64,000 nucleotides of DNA, from the NCBI RefSeq assembly GCF_007828215.1, contig NZ_VIUE01000001.1:365934-429933 (forward strand), given 5' to 3'. The DNA comes from Pseudomonas sp. SJZ074. Lineage in GTDB: Bacteria; Pseudomonadota; Gammaproteobacteria; Pseudomonadales; Pseudomonadaceae. This document shows, piece by piece, positions 37,619 to 50,428 of this stretch. The stretch's first letter is position 1, and each line of letters starts with the position of its first letter. The notes under the pieces were generated by a model that searched no databases, was not told the DNA's origin, and saw only the letters and a list, made by a program, of their open reading frames with translations. Made by a program: the position numbers and the translations under genes.

Positions 37619-37837
37619 CCGAGCGATACAGCCGCTTTTTCCGGGCCATTGAATGCTGGGCGAAAGGCTATTAGCCCAGAATCACAAAGTCTCGGCCTCC
37701 GCCGGCCACTCCGGCTTTTGCTCGAACACGGATTGCCCCTTCTCCTCGATCCAAGCACAATCTGCAAAAGGCCAGCATCTGGTGAATTGCCAGCTATGCT
37801 CCCTTCGGAATGGATCGGCCCTATAGACATCGGAATC

Positions 37838-39334
37838 ATGAGCCCCAGCAGTGCGACATCCGGCAACACCCCACGATCGATACGTTCGGAGCGGGTCCTC
37901 GTACTGGCCAGCTCACTGGTTGTCATTGCCATCCTGTGCATCGTCACCTTCCTGCTGATCCGCGAGCACGCCAGCGCCCGTGAAGCGGCGACACGTGCGG
38001 CCACCAATATCGTGCAGTTGATCGATGCCGACGTGCTGCGCAACGTCGAACTCTACGATGTGTCGGTGCAAGGCCTGATTGCCGCGTCCAAGCGCGACGA
38101 CCTGAAAGACGTTTCACCGGAAGTCCGTCATCTGGCCTTGTTCGACCGCGCCACCGCCGCTCCCTACAAAGGCGACATCCTGTTGCTGGACAAACAAGGT
38201 GATGTGATCGCTGACTCGGCCTCGGTCGAGCCTCGTGTCGGTAATTATGCTGATCGGGAGTATTTCCAGTCCCATGTCCAGAACCCAAGCCCGGACATGA
38301 TGATCAGTCGTCCCTTCCGGGCCAGGAGTGGCGAGCACGACTGGCGTATCAGTTTCAGTCGCCGGCTGAACGACGACCGCGGCGACTTCCTGGGCGTGGC
38401 CGAAGCCGCAATGCGCTTGAGTTACTTCAGCCAGTTGTTCAAAAGCTTGAACATCGGGCATGGCGGTACGGTCAACCTGATCAGCCGCCAGGGAATCCTG
38501 CTGGCTCAGGAGCCGCCTCTGGCCGAGGACATGATCGGCCGGGATTTCAGCAACCGGCCGAACTTCGTGCGTATCCTGCGTGAAGGGAATGGCAGCTTCA
38601 CCAGCATTTCCGGTTTTGATCAGAAACAGCGCCTCTACACCTTTTCCCAGGTCGGCGACTTGCCGTTGATCGTCGTGGTGGCGCTCTCCTCCGAGGAGGT
38701 CTTCGCTTCATGGTTACGCACGGCTTTGATCGTCAGCGGCGCTACCGGCGCACTGTGCATCGGCCTGCTCTGGCTCACCTGGCTGCTGCGCCGGGAATTG
38801 AGGCGCCGCCACAGAGCCGAACGAGAATTGGCTCATCTGGCATCCGTTGACGCGCTGACCGGCCTGGCGAACCGCCGGGCCCTGGATGAAACCTTGCGAC
38901 AGGAATGGTTGCGGGCCCAGCGTTCGGGCCAACCGCTGTCGGTATTGATGGTCGATGCAGACCATTTCAAGGCATTCAACGACCGCTATGGCCACCCGCG
39001 CGGTGACGTGGCACTGCGAGCCTTGGCCGAGGTCATCAACCAACACGTTCGCCGCCCCGCCGACCTGGCGGCCCGCTACGGGGGTGAGGAGTTCTCGGTG
39101 GTGCTTCCTGAGACGACCACCGCCGGTGCATTCACTATGGCCCAATATATTCGCGAAGCGGTGGAGCAACTGCCAGCCACCATAGCCGGTGACACGCCGA
39201 TGACTGTCAGTATTGGCATCGCGACCTGGGCACAGGGGCCCTATGGCGAAGTCGAACAACTGCTGCACGCTGCGGACAAGGCGCTGTACCAGGCCAAGGC
39301 AAGTGGGCGTAATCGAGTGGTTTGTGCGATGTGA
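37838..39334 (+). CDS. Membrane diguanylate cyclase with extracytoplasmic sensor
   Basis: A 498-residue protein (start chosen at 37838, MSPSSATSGN; an in-frame ATG at 37796 is possible and neither has a strong ribosome site). Two membrane segments (about residues 20-42 and 292-315) bracket a dCache-like sensor of about 250 residues. The C-terminal GGDEF domain has DALTGLANRR, DADHFKAFNDRYGH and the active-site GGEEF. RPAD five residues before it forms the RxxD inhibitory site. It should make c-di-GMP, the ligand of Alg44, but a functional link is only inference. Confidence 0.92.
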   Translation: MSPSSATSGNTPRSIRSERVLVLASSLVVIAILCIVTFLLIREHASAREAATRAATNIVQLIDADVLRNVELYDVSVQGLIAASKRDDLKDVSPEVRHLALFDRATAAPYKGDILLLDKQGDVIADSASVEPRVGNYADREYFQSHVQNPSPDMMISRPFRARSGEHDWRISFSRRLNDDRGDFLGVAEAAMRLSYFSQLFKSLNIGHGGTVNLISRQGILLAQEPPLAEDMIGRDFSNRPNFVRILREGNGSFTSISGFDQKQRLYTFSQVGDLPLIVVVALSSEEVFASWLRTALIVSGATGALCIGLLWLTWLLRRELRRRHRAERELAHLASVDALTGLANRRALDETLRQEWLRAQRSGQPLSVLMVDADHFKAFNDRYGHPRGDVALRALAEVINQHVRRPADLAARYGGEEFSVVLPETTTAGAFTMAQYIREAVEQLPATIAGDTPMTVSIGIATWAQGPYGEVEQLLHAADKALYQAKASGRNRVVCAM

Positions 39335-39349
39335 TGTTCCCCAGAGCCC

Positions 39350-39439
39350 TGTGGGAGCAAAGCTTGCTCGCGACTGCAGTGGGTCAGCCAGTATCAATGC
39401 TACTGACCTGACGCCATCGCGAGCAGGCTCGCTCCCACA
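39350..39439. repeat. REPIN after the diguanylate cyclase gene
   Basis: TGTGGGAGCAAAGCTTGCTC and GAGCAGGCTCGCTCCCACA arms around a TCAGCCAGTATCAATGCTAC spacer. It is closely related to the tandem units at 63781-64000 (same spacer pattern). Confidence 0.92.
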
Positions 39440-39522
39440 GGGGATCGCAGGTGTACTCAGAATTTTTGTTCGGCACAGCCCCAACTGTGGTTACGACCGG
39501 GAAACAGGTCGGCTCTAAGGCC

Positions 39523-39833
39523 GCTTTGCTTTGGCTTTGGCTTTGGCTTTGGCTTTGGCTTTTGATCTTGAACGCCCCGTTAACCACAAGGGCCGAACGC
39601 AGGCGTTGCGTAGTGGGCAACCCGGCACGGATGCCGGGTTAGCCGCGCTGGGCCATGGATGGCCCTTCGCGGCGGGCCCACGGAGCAATGCCTTCGTTAA
39701 GGAACACCTCGCCTTGGCGAGGTGCCCAGTGGTGGGGCAAAGCCTTTTTTGCTTACTTTTTTTGGCGTTTGAAAAAAAGTGAGCCGCCGTCAGGGCGGAA
39801 CCCTAAGCAGCCGCTACCGCAGCAACGGATATG
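39523..39833 (+). repeat. About 300 bp dispersed element with hexanucleotide tract, copy 1
   Basis: Starts with a (TTTGGC)n tract at 39523-39572 ending TTGATCTTGAACGCCCCGTT, then a conserved body containing GGGCCGAACGCAGGCGTTGC, a GGCACGGATGCCGGG hairpin, GGGCCATGGATGGCCC, ACCTCGCCTTGGCGAGGT and GAGCCGCCGTCAGGGCGG, ending near AACGGATAT. The same order of motifs occurs inverted at 63275-63600. Long frames with repeated Leu-Trp in the tract are artefacts. Together with the REPIN it fills the gene-free 39335-39919. Confidence 0.85.
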
Positions 39834-39866
39834 TCCCCAAAACTCAAAACTCAAAAAAAGCGGCCC

Positions 39867-39896
39867 ATAAAAAAAGGCCACCCAAAGGCAGCCTTC
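39867..39896 (-). terminator. Terminator downstream of lpxC
   Basis: On the minus strand GAAGGCTGCC and GGTGGCCTTTT form a stem with a short loop, followed by seven T residues, 24 bp after the lpxC stop. It would end the dcw transcript. Confidence 0.75.
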
Positions 39897-39919
39897 AAAA
39901 AACTAGAGAGGTTTTTTAC

Positions 39920-40867
<948 letters not shown>

Positions 40868-40943
40868 TCAACAAAGGCTGGCGATGATAGCAGACCAGAC
40901 CTTTGCTGAACACCAATCACCCGAATACCCCTGATACATTTCA

Positions 40944-42137
40944 TCAATCGGCCTGACGACGCAGGAAGGCCGGGATGTCCAGGTAATCCAGATCGTCTTG
41001 CGGATTCATCTTCGCGGCAGTCGCAGCACCGGCCTGGGCCTGGTTGCGCATGACGGTTGGACGGTCCAGGTCGCGGTAGTTCACCGCTGGCTGTTCCTGA
41101 CGAACGGGGGCTTGCTGCTGAGGCTGCGAGGCCATGGTGGTCTGGACAGTGTTGTCGATTACCTTCATCGGCTTCTCGATTTTCGCACCCAGGCCGGTGG
41201 CAACCACGGTCACGTGCAACTCGTCACGCATGTCCGGATCGATCACGGTACCGACCTTGACCATGGCGTGGTCGGAAGCGAACGCTTCGATGATGCTACC
41301 CACGTCGGAGTACTCGCCCAAGGACAGGTCGGGACCTGCGGTGATGTTTACCAGAATGCCGCGGGCACCTTGCAGGTTCACATCTTCGAGCAACGGGTTG
41401 CGGATGGCCGCTTCGGTAGCTTCGCGAGCACGGTTCGGACCGCTGGCGCAGCCGGTGCCCATCATCGCCATGCCCATTTCGGACATTACGGTGCGGACGT
41501 CGGCAAAGTCGACGTTGATCATGCCCGGACGCTTGATGATGTCGGAGATACCGCGAACGGCACCGGCCAGTACATCATCGGCCTTGGCGAAAGCCGACAA
41601 GAGGCTTGCATCTTTACCAAGGATGGTCAGCAGTTTCTCGTTGGGGATGGTGATCAACGAGTCGACGCTGTCGCTCAGCGCGCGGATGCCTTCATCGGCA
41701 ATCTGCATGCGCTTGCGGCCTTCGAACGGGAACGGACGGGTCACCACCGCAACGGTGAGGATGCCCATTTCCTTGGCCACTTCGGCAATGATCGGCGCCG
41801 CACCGGTACCGGTACCGCCGCCCATGCCCGTGGTGATGAACACCATGTTGGTACCGGCCAGGACTTCAGCGATGCGCTCGCGGTCTTCCAGGGCAGCCTG
41901 ACGGCCAACCTCGGGGTTCGCGCCGGCACCCAGGCCCTTGGTCACGCCGGTACCCAGTTGCAGGATGGTCCGCGCGCCAATGTTCTTCAGCGCTTGAGCA
42001 TCGGTGTTGGCGCAGATGAATTCGACGCCTTCGATGTTGCTCTTGACCATGTGGTTGACAGCGTTGCCGCCGCCACCGCCGACACCGATTACCTTGATAA
42101 CCGGGCTAGCGGGGATGTTGTCTACGAGTTCGAACAT
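40944..42137 (-). CDS. ftsZ: Cell division GTPase FtsZ
   Basis: Tubulin homologue that forms the Z ring. The 397-residue protein has the nucleotide site VGGGGGNAVNHM and the tubulin signature GGGTGTGAAPIIAEVA. A Gln/Pro-rich linker follows from about residue 320, then the C-terminal peptide DDLDYLDIPAFLRRQ that binds FtsA and ZipA. Its start is preceded by GGAGAGGG. A 105 bp repeat-bearing spacer separates it from ftsA. Confidence 0.98.
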   Translation of the reverse strand: MFELVDNIPASPVIKVIGVGGGGGNAVNHMVKSNIEGVEFICANTDAQALKNIGARTILQLGTGVTKGLGAGANPEVGRQAALEDRERIAEVLAGTNMVFITTGMGGGTGTGAAPIIAEVAKEMGILTVAVVTRPFPFEGRKRMQIADEGIRALSDSVDSLITIPNEKLLTILGKDASLLSAFAKADDVLAGAVRGISDIIKRPGMINVDFADVRTVMSEMGMAMMGTGCASGPNRAREATEAAIRNPLLEDVNLQGARGILVNITAGPDLSLGEYSDVGSIIEAFASDHAMVKVGTVIDPDMRDELHVTVVATGLGAKIEKPMKVIDNTVQTTMASQPQQQAPVRQEQPAVNYRDLDRPTVMRNQAQAGAATAAKMNPQDDLDYLDIPAFLRRQAD

Positions 42138-42184
42138 TTTCCCTCTCCTTACATTCTCTAGTTTTTTTCGCCTACTGCATCTTC

Positions 42185-42242
42185 AGCTACAAGCTGCCAG
42201 CCCTGAGCTGCAAGCTTGCCGCTTGAAGCTTGAAACTTGTCG
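42185..42242. repeat. AAGCTTG-rich repeat between ftsA and ftsZ
   Basis: Contains GCTACAAGCTGCCAGCCCTG, then GCTGCAAGCTTGCCGCTTGA and GCTTGAAACTTG. Its complement resembles the algD-alg8 spacer repeat (4914-5006), with the same AAGCTTCAAGC words, so both belong to one intergenic repeat family. Confidence 0.65.
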
Positions 42243-43502
42243 CTAAAAGTTACCTTTGACCCACGCCTGGAGACGCTCGAACAGCGGTGCCTTCGTCTCG
42301 TCGCTGCTGTAGCTGTCGCGGCTGCCTATCCCTGAGAACGAGATCCCGTCGGACTGCTTCTGCAGGCCGTACATCAACAGGCCCACGCCGGTGGAATAGA
42401 TCGGGTTGCGTACCACGTCATCCAGGCCCTTGACGCCATGGGGCACGCCCAGGCGTACCGGCATGTGGAAAATTTCCTCGGCCAGCTCGACCGCGCCTTC
42501 CATCTTCGACGTACCGCCGGTCAACACGATGCCGGCCGGGATCAGGTCTTCGTAGCCGCTGCGACGAAGTTCGGCCTGGATCAGCGTGAACAGTTCGTCG
42601 TAGCGCGGCTCGACCACCTCGGCCAGGGCCTGGCGGGACAGCTCGCGCGGTGGACGGTCGCCGACGCTCGGGACCTTGATGGTTTCACCGGCACCGGCCA
42701 GTTTCGCCAGGGCGCAGGCGTAGCGGATCTTGATTTCCTCGGCGTACTGGGTCGGGGTGCGCAACGCCATGGCGATGTCGTTGGTCACCTGGTCACCGGC
42801 AATCGGGATCACCGCGGTGTGGCGAATGGCGCCTTCGGTGAAGATCGCGATGTCGGTGGTACCGCCGCCGATGTCCACCAGGCACACGCCCAGTTCTTTC
42901 TCATCGTCGGTCAGCACCGAGTAAGCCGAAGCCAGTTGCTCGAGGATGATGTCGTCGATTTCCAGGCCGCAACGGCGCACGCATTTTTCGATGTTCTGCG
43001 CAGCGTTCACGGCGCAGGTCACCACGTGGACCTTGGCTTCCAGGCGCACGCCGGACATGCCCAGGGGCTCGCGCACGCCTTCCTGGTTGTCGATCACGTA
43101 ATCCTGCGGCAGGGTGTGCAACACCCGCTGGTCGGCCGGGATCGCCACGGCCTGGGCCGCGTCGAGCACGCGTTCGAGGTCGGCGGAGCTGACTTCGCGA
43201 TCACGGATCGCGACGATCCCGTGGGAGTTCAGGCTGCGGATGTGATTGCCCGCCACGCCGACGAATGCCGAGTGGATCCGGCAACCGGCCATCAGCTGCG
43301 CTTCTTCGATGGCGCGCTGGATCGATTGCACGGTGGACTCGATGTTCACCACCACACCCTTCTTCAGGCCACGGGACGGATGGGTACCGATCCCGACGAT
43401 GACCAGCGTGCCGTCGTCCGCAACCTCGCCTACCAGCGCAACCACCTTGGAAGTGCCGATATCCAGCCCGACGATCATTTTTCCGCTTTGCACGTTTGCC
43501 AT
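42243..43502 (-). CDS. ftsA: Cell division protein FtsA
   Basis: Actin-like ATPase tethering FtsZ to the membrane. The 419-residue protein has IVGLDIGTSKVVALVG (phosphate 1) and CLVDIGGGTTDIAIF (phosphate 2), and ends in the amphipathic helix LFERLQAWVKGNF used for membrane binding. It lies 15 bp after ftsQ. Confidence 0.98.
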   Translation of the reverse strand: MANVQSGKMIVGLDIGTSKVVALVGEVADDGTLVIVGIGTHPSRGLKKGVVVNIESTVQSIQRAIEEAQLMAGCRIHSAFVGVAGNHIRSLNSHGIVAIRDREVSSADLERVLDAAQAVAIPADQRVLHTLPQDYVIDNQEGVREPLGMSGVRLEAKVHVVTCAVNAAQNIEKCVRRCGLEIDDIILEQLASAYSVLTDDEKELGVCLVDIGGGTTDIAIFTEGAIRHTAVIPIAGDQVTNDIAMALRTPTQYAEEIKIRYACALAKLAGAGETIKVPSVGDRPPRELSRQALAEVVEPRYDELFTLIQAELRRSGYEDLIPAGIVLTGGTSKMEGAVELAEEIFHMPVRLGVPHGVKGLDDVVRNPIYSTGVGLLMYGLQKQSDGISFSGIGSRDSYSSDETKAPLFERLQAWVKGNF

Positions 43503-43517
43503 GGGTCCTGCCTCTTC

Positions 43518-44384
43518 TTAATTCTTCGCGACGGCGGGTTGGGCCGTCGTGGGCGCTACCGGTTCCCGCCAGCCAACAGCCAGGCCATTGGCGTAGCGCA
43601 GATCGATGCGCGCGATGTTCGTAATCTGTTCTTTGAGCGTCTTGTCATAGATGGCGATAAAACGGCGCATCTTTTCCACCAGGTTGCCGCGACCGAGCAG
43701 CAGCTCGATACCCGGCCCAGAGCTGCCCGCGCCAGTGGTCAGGAACCAACTGCCGCGCTCGCGCAACTCCAGGCGCGCGATGGAGAAGCCCAATGGCCGC
43801 AACATCTGGCTCAACACCTGGTACTGCTGCATTACCTGCTGCTGAGCCCGCTGCGGGCCGAACAACTGTGGCAAATGTTCGTAGTTGGCCAGTTCCCGCG
43901 GCGTGAACGCCTGGCCCTGGTTGTTCAACAGCGACTCGTCACCCCAGCGGGCCACCGGCAGTTGTTCTTCCAGGCGGATCGAAACCTGATCGGGCCACAC
44001 ACGCCGGACTTCGGCATGGGCAATCCAGGGCATCTGCTCCAGTTCCGTGCGCATGCCCGCCAGGTCGATGGTGAAGAAGCTCGACGCCACGAACGGGGCG
44101 ATCCGCTGCTGCACCGCCTGCTGGCTGATGTAGCTGAGGTCGCCCTGGACGTTGATCCGGGCGATCGGCCGGTCGGCGTAAGGCAGCAACCGCTGTGCGC
44201 CTTCATACGTACCGAACCCCAACGCCACCAGCAGCACCGGCCATAACAGGCTCTTGAGAAAACCAAAGTTGGCTTTCGGCAAGCGCGCCGACATCGGCTC
44301 TTTGGCCACCATTCGGCTGGCACCCCGCGGTACCGGCTTGCGACCGGGTGCGGATGGCTGATGACGAAGCGATGCGCCTTGCAT
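43518..44384 (-). CDS. ftsQ: Cell division protein FtsQ
   Basis: A 288-residue bitopic inner-membrane protein: cytosolic basic N-terminus, one TM (about residues 44-62, [18 protein letters not shown]), a POTRA domain ([19 protein letters not shown]) and the FtsQ beta domain ([17 protein letters not shown]). It forms the FtsQLB complex. It starts 3 bp after ddlB. The position between ddlB and ftsA is standard. Confidence 0.97.
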   Translation of the reverse strand: MQGASLRHQPSAPGRKPVPRGASRMVAKEPMSARLPKANFGFLKSLLWPVLLVALGFGTYEGAQRLLPYADRPIARINVQGDLSYISQQAVQQRIAPFVASSFFTIDLAGMRTELEQMPWIAHAEVRRVWPDQVSIRLEEQLPVARWGDESLLNNQGQAFTPRELANYEHLPQLFGPQRAQQQVMQQYQVLSQMLRPLGFSIARLELRERGSWFLTTGAGSSGPGIELLLGRGNLVEKMRRFIAIYDKTLKEQITNIARIDLRYANGLAVGWREPVAPTTAQPAVAKN

Positions 44385-44387
44385 GGC

Positions 44388-46802
<2,415 letters not shown>

Positions 46803-46810
<8 letters not shown>

Positions 46811-47873
46811 GGGCCACCTCCAGGCAGGTATCGACCACTTGGGCCGTGGCATCGGGTTTGGCCAGGCGGCGGGCGGCGCGGGCCATGTCTTCAAGTCGTT
46901 GCGGTTGCATCAAGACCTCTGTCAGGCGGGCGGCAAGATCCGCGGCGCCGGTCGTTCTTTGCGGCAGCAGGAAGGCAGCGCCTTCGCGGGCCAAATAATC
47001 GGCATTGCGGGTCTGGTGGTCGTCGATGGCGTGGGGCAAGGGCACCAGCATCGAGGGCAGACCGGCGGCAGCCAGTTCACTGATGGTCAACGCACCTGCG
47101 CGACAGATCACCAGGTCGGCCCAGCCATAGGCTTGGGCCATGTCTTTGATGAAAGGCTGCACTTGCGCCTCGACGCCGGCGACGCGGTAGCGCTCGGCGG
47201 TCACTTCATCGTGGTGCTTGCCGGCCTGGTGAAAGACTTCGGGCCGCAGTTCGGAAGCGACCTGCGACAAGGCTTCGGGCAGCAATTTGTTCAACGGCTC
47301 CGCCCCCAGGCTTCCGCCCAGGACCAGCAAACGCGCCTTGCGTCCGGCCAGGGCCGGGCGCGGGTTATCGAGAAACAGCTCGGTACGCACCGGATTACCG
47401 GTGGTGCGGCGGCTGCCCGACAGGGTAAAGGTGTCGGGAAAGGCTTCACAGACCCGGGCGGCCAACGGCACCAGTAACCGATTGGCGGTACCGGCCACGG
47501 CGTTCTGCTCGTGGACGATCACCGGCACGCCGGCCAGTTTTGCCGCAACGCCGCCAGGACCGGTCACATAACCACCGAACCCGACCACGCAGACCGGGCG
47601 CAACCGACGAATGATCGCTCGCGCCTGCCAGATCGACTTGAGCAGCATCAGCGGCGCCTTGAGCAACGACAACCTGCCCTTGCCCCGCAGGCCACTGGCG
47701 TCGATCCGGTGCAGTTCGAGGCCGGAGCCGGGTACCAGTTCGTTCTCGATCCCCCGCGGCGTACCCAGCCAGTGCACGGTGTAGCCCCGCGCCTGGAACT
47801 CCCGGGCACAGGCCAGCGCCGGGAACACGTGCCCGCCGGTACCGCCCGCCATGATCAGCACGTTAGCGCCCAT
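46803..47873 (-). CDS. murG: Undecaprenyl-PP-MurNAc-pentapeptide GlcNAc transferase MurG
   Basis: GT28 enzyme that converts lipid I to lipid II at the inner membrane. The start at 47873 ([20 protein letters not shown]) is 11 bp inside the ftsW end, giving 356 residues. [10 protein letters not shown] and [13 protein letters not shown] are the two glycine-rich loops, and [18 protein letters not shown] is conserved. Confidence 0.97.
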
Positions 47874-49080
47874 GAGACGGCTCCTCGGCGAAGTCGCTCT
47901 CCTGGAATTCCATCTCTTCGCTACCCAGGTGGGTCCGGCTCTCCCATTCGATGCGCAACAACAGGCCGAGACAGGCACAGCAGATCACCAGGGAACTGCC
48001 GCCATAGCTGAGGAACGGCAGCGTCAGGCCCTTGGTCGGCAGCAGGCCGACGTTCACACCGATGTTGATCAGAAACTGACCAATCCACAGAAACGACAGC
48101 CCATAGGCCACATAGGCAGCGAAGAACTGCTTGGCCTTCTCGGCCCACAAGCCGATGTACATGCCACGCACGCAGACGAACACGAACAGAGCCACGGTGC
48201 ACAGCGACCCCACCACGCCGAGTTCTTCGGCCAGCACCGAAAACACGAAGTCGGTGTGGGCTTCCGGCAGATAGAACTGTTTCTGCACACTGTTGCCCAG
48301 GCCCACGCCCAGCCATTCGCCGCGCCCGAAGGCGATCAGCGCCTGGGTCAATTGATAACCGGAACCGAACTGGTCGGCCCACGGGTCGGTAAAGGTGATC
48401 AGACGCGCCATCCGATAGGGTTGCGCCTGCACCAGCACTGTCACGGCAGCCACCGCCAGCGCCACCATCAGGATGAAGCGGAACAGCCCGACCCCGCCCA
48501 GGAACAGCATCGCCGCCGCCGCGCCCATCATCACCACCGTGGCGCCGAAGTCGGGTTCCATCAGCAGCAGGCCGGCCATGGGCAGCAATACGATGAATGG
48601 CTTGAAGAAGCCCATCCAGCTCTCGCGCACTTCTTTCTGGCGACGCACCAGATAACCGGCGAGGAAAAGCACCACAAAGACCTTGGCGATCTCCGAAGGC
48701 TGTACGTTGAAGAAACTGAAACCGATCCAGCGCATCGAGCCGTTGACCTCGCGGCCAATACCCGGCACCAGCACCATCACCAGCAGGCCAAAGGCACCGA
48801 GCAGCATCATCCAGCCCAGGCGTTGCCAGGTGGCGATCGGCACCATCATGGTGACGACGCAGGCACCCAGGCCGATCACCAGGTAAACCAAGTGGCGGAT
48901 CATGTGGTACAGGGTGTTGCCGGACTGCACGGCCGCCACTTCCGACGACGCGGAAGTGATCATCACCAGGCCCAGGCCCAGCAACGCCAGGCAACCGGCG
49001 AGCATCGGAAAATCGAGGTCGATGCCACGCCCGGTGATCAGCGGCGACGGATAGGGCTTGATGACATTTCTCAGGCTCAT
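47863..49080 (-). CDS. ftsW: Peptidoglycan glycosyltransferase FtsW (SEDS)
   Basis: A 405-residue multispanning SEDS polymerase that acts with FtsI at the septum. It begins MSLRNVIKPYPSPLITGRG and has about ten membrane segments. The conserved loop LPEAHTDFVFSVLAEELG and the end region GLLPTKGLTLPFLSYGGSS are diagnostic. It overlaps murD by 4 bp and murG by 11 bp. Confidence 0.97.
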   Translation of the reverse strand: MSLRNVIKPYPSPLITGRGIDLDFPMLAGCLALLGLGLVMITSASSEVAAVQSGNTLYHMIRHLVYLVIGLGACVVTMMVPIATWQRLGWMMLLGAFGLLVMVLVPGIGREVNGSMRWIGFSFFNVQPSEIAKVFVVLFLAGYLVRRQKEVRESWMGFFKPFIVLLPMAGLLLMEPDFGATVVMMGAAAAMLFLGGVGLFRFILMVALAVAAVTVLVQAQPYRMARLITFTDPWADQFGSGYQLTQALIAFGRGEWLGVGLGNSVQKQFYLPEAHTDFVFSVLAEELGVVGSLCTVALFVFVCVRGMYIGLWAEKAKQFFAAYVAYGLSFLWIGQFLINIGVNVGLLPTKGLTLPFLSYGGSSLVICCACLGLLLRIEWESRTHLGSEEMEFQESDFAEEPSHGR

Positions 49081-50423
49081 GCCAAGTCCTCCGCAGCCCG
49101 GGCGAACAACTGCCCGCGCTCTTCGTAGTTCTTGAACATGTCAAAACTGGCGCAGGCCGGCGACAGCAGGACAGCATCGCCCGGTTGAGCGAGGGCACGG
49201 CATTGCTGCACGGCTTCGTCCAGCGAAGCGACGCGAACCAGCGGTACGCCGTCGCCGATGGCCTCGGCGATCAATTCACGGTCGCGCCCCATCAGCACCA
49301 CGGCACGGCAGTTGGCCGCCACCGGATCGCGCAAGTCCTTGAAATCGGCACCCTTGCCGTCGCCACCGGCGATCAGCACGAGCTTGCCTTCGATGTCTGC
49401 GCCCAGGCCTTCGATGGCGGCCAGCGCCGCCCCCACATTGGTGGCCTTGGAATCGTTGTACCAGGCCACGCCATCCAGGTCGCGCACCCACTGGCAGCGG
49501 TGTTCGAGGCCGGCGAAGGTACGCAGCGCCGACAGCATGGCGTCGAACGGCAGGCCGACTGCATGCCCCAGGGCCAGGGCCGCCAACGCGTTGGCCTGGT
49601 TGTGCGCCCCCCGGATCTTCAGCTCGCGCACCGGCATCAGGTTCTGGAATTCGAAGGCCAGGTATTTCTCGCCATTCTCTTCACGCAATCCAAAGCCCTT
49701 GAAGTCCGGCACGCCCAGGCCGAAGGACCAGCATGGCATGCCCTCGCCCAGCAAGGGACGGGTCAGTGCGTCCTGGCGGTTGAACACCACTTGCCGGGCA
49801 CCGCGGAAAATCCGGTGCTTGGCCAGGTGGTAAGCCGGCAGGCCGCTGTAGCGGTCCATGTGGTCTTCGCTGATGTTGAGCACGGTCGCCACTTCGGCAC
49901 CGAGATGATCGGTGGTCTCGAGCTGGAAGCTCGACAGCTCCATCACGTATAACTCGACGTCGTCGCTGAGCAGGTCCAGCGCCGGGGTGCCGAGGTTGCC
50001 GCCGACGGCGACCCGCTTGCCGGCGGCCGCGGCCATTTCACCCACCAGGGTGGTAACGGTGCTTTTCGCGTTGGAACCGCTGATGGCGATGATCGGCGCC
50101 TTGGCGTTACGCGCGAACAGCTCGATATCACCGGACAATTTCACGCCACGGGCAGCAGCGGCCTGCAGGGCCGGCGTCGCCAGGGCCAGGCCGGGGCTCA
50201 CGTAGAGCTCGTCGGCGCGGCACAGGAACTCGACGTCCAGCTCGCCACAACGCACGTCCACCTGCGGATAGTCACGCCGTAGCGTGGCCAGCTCAGGGGG
50301 ATTCTCCCGCGTATCGGCCACGGCAAACGACACGCCCCGGCTCGCCAGGAAGCGAACCAGGGACATGCCGCTCTTGCCGAGACCGACAACAATGCGGAAG
50401 TGGTCAGAAGCGATCAGGGACAC
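49077..50423 (-). CDS. murD: UDP-MurNAc-L-alanine--D-glutamate ligase MurD
   Basis: Adds D-Glu in peptidoglycan precursor synthesis. The 448-residue protein has VVGLGKSGMSLVRFLA at the N-terminus, the P-loop ISGSNAKSTVTTLVGEM, ISEDHMDRY, and the ligase sequence ALEHRCQW in context FAGLEHRCQWV. P-loop SNAKST is the MurD version. It starts 5 bp after mraY. Confidence 0.97.
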   Translation of the reverse strand: MSLIASDHFRIVVGLGKSGMSLVRFLASRGVSFAVADTRENPPELATLRRDYPQVDVRCGELDVEFLCRADELYVSPGLALATPALQAAAARGVKLSGDIELFARNAKAPIIAISGSNAKSTVTTLVGEMAAAAGKRVAVGGNLGTPALDLLSDDVELYVMELSSFQLETTDHLGAEVATVLNISEDHMDRYSGLPAYHLAKHRIFRGARQVVFNRQDALTRPLLGEGMPCWSFGLGVPDFKGFGLREENGEKYLAFEFQNLMPVRELKIRGAHNQANALAALALGHAVGLPFDAMLSALRTFAGLEHRCQWVRDLDGVAWYNDSKATNVGAALAAIEGLGADIEGKLVLIAGGDGKGADFKDLRDPVAANCRAVVLMGRDRELIAEAIGDGVPLVRVASLDEAVQQCRALAQPGDAVLLSPACASFDMFKNYEERGQLFARAAEDLA

Positions 50424-50428
50424 TCGTT

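Noticed and set aside
39451..39782. Short plus-strand frames with LWLWLWLW sequence
   Set aside because: They are translations of the hexanucleotide tract and repeat body; the equivalent frames differ in copy 2 and have no ribosome site.
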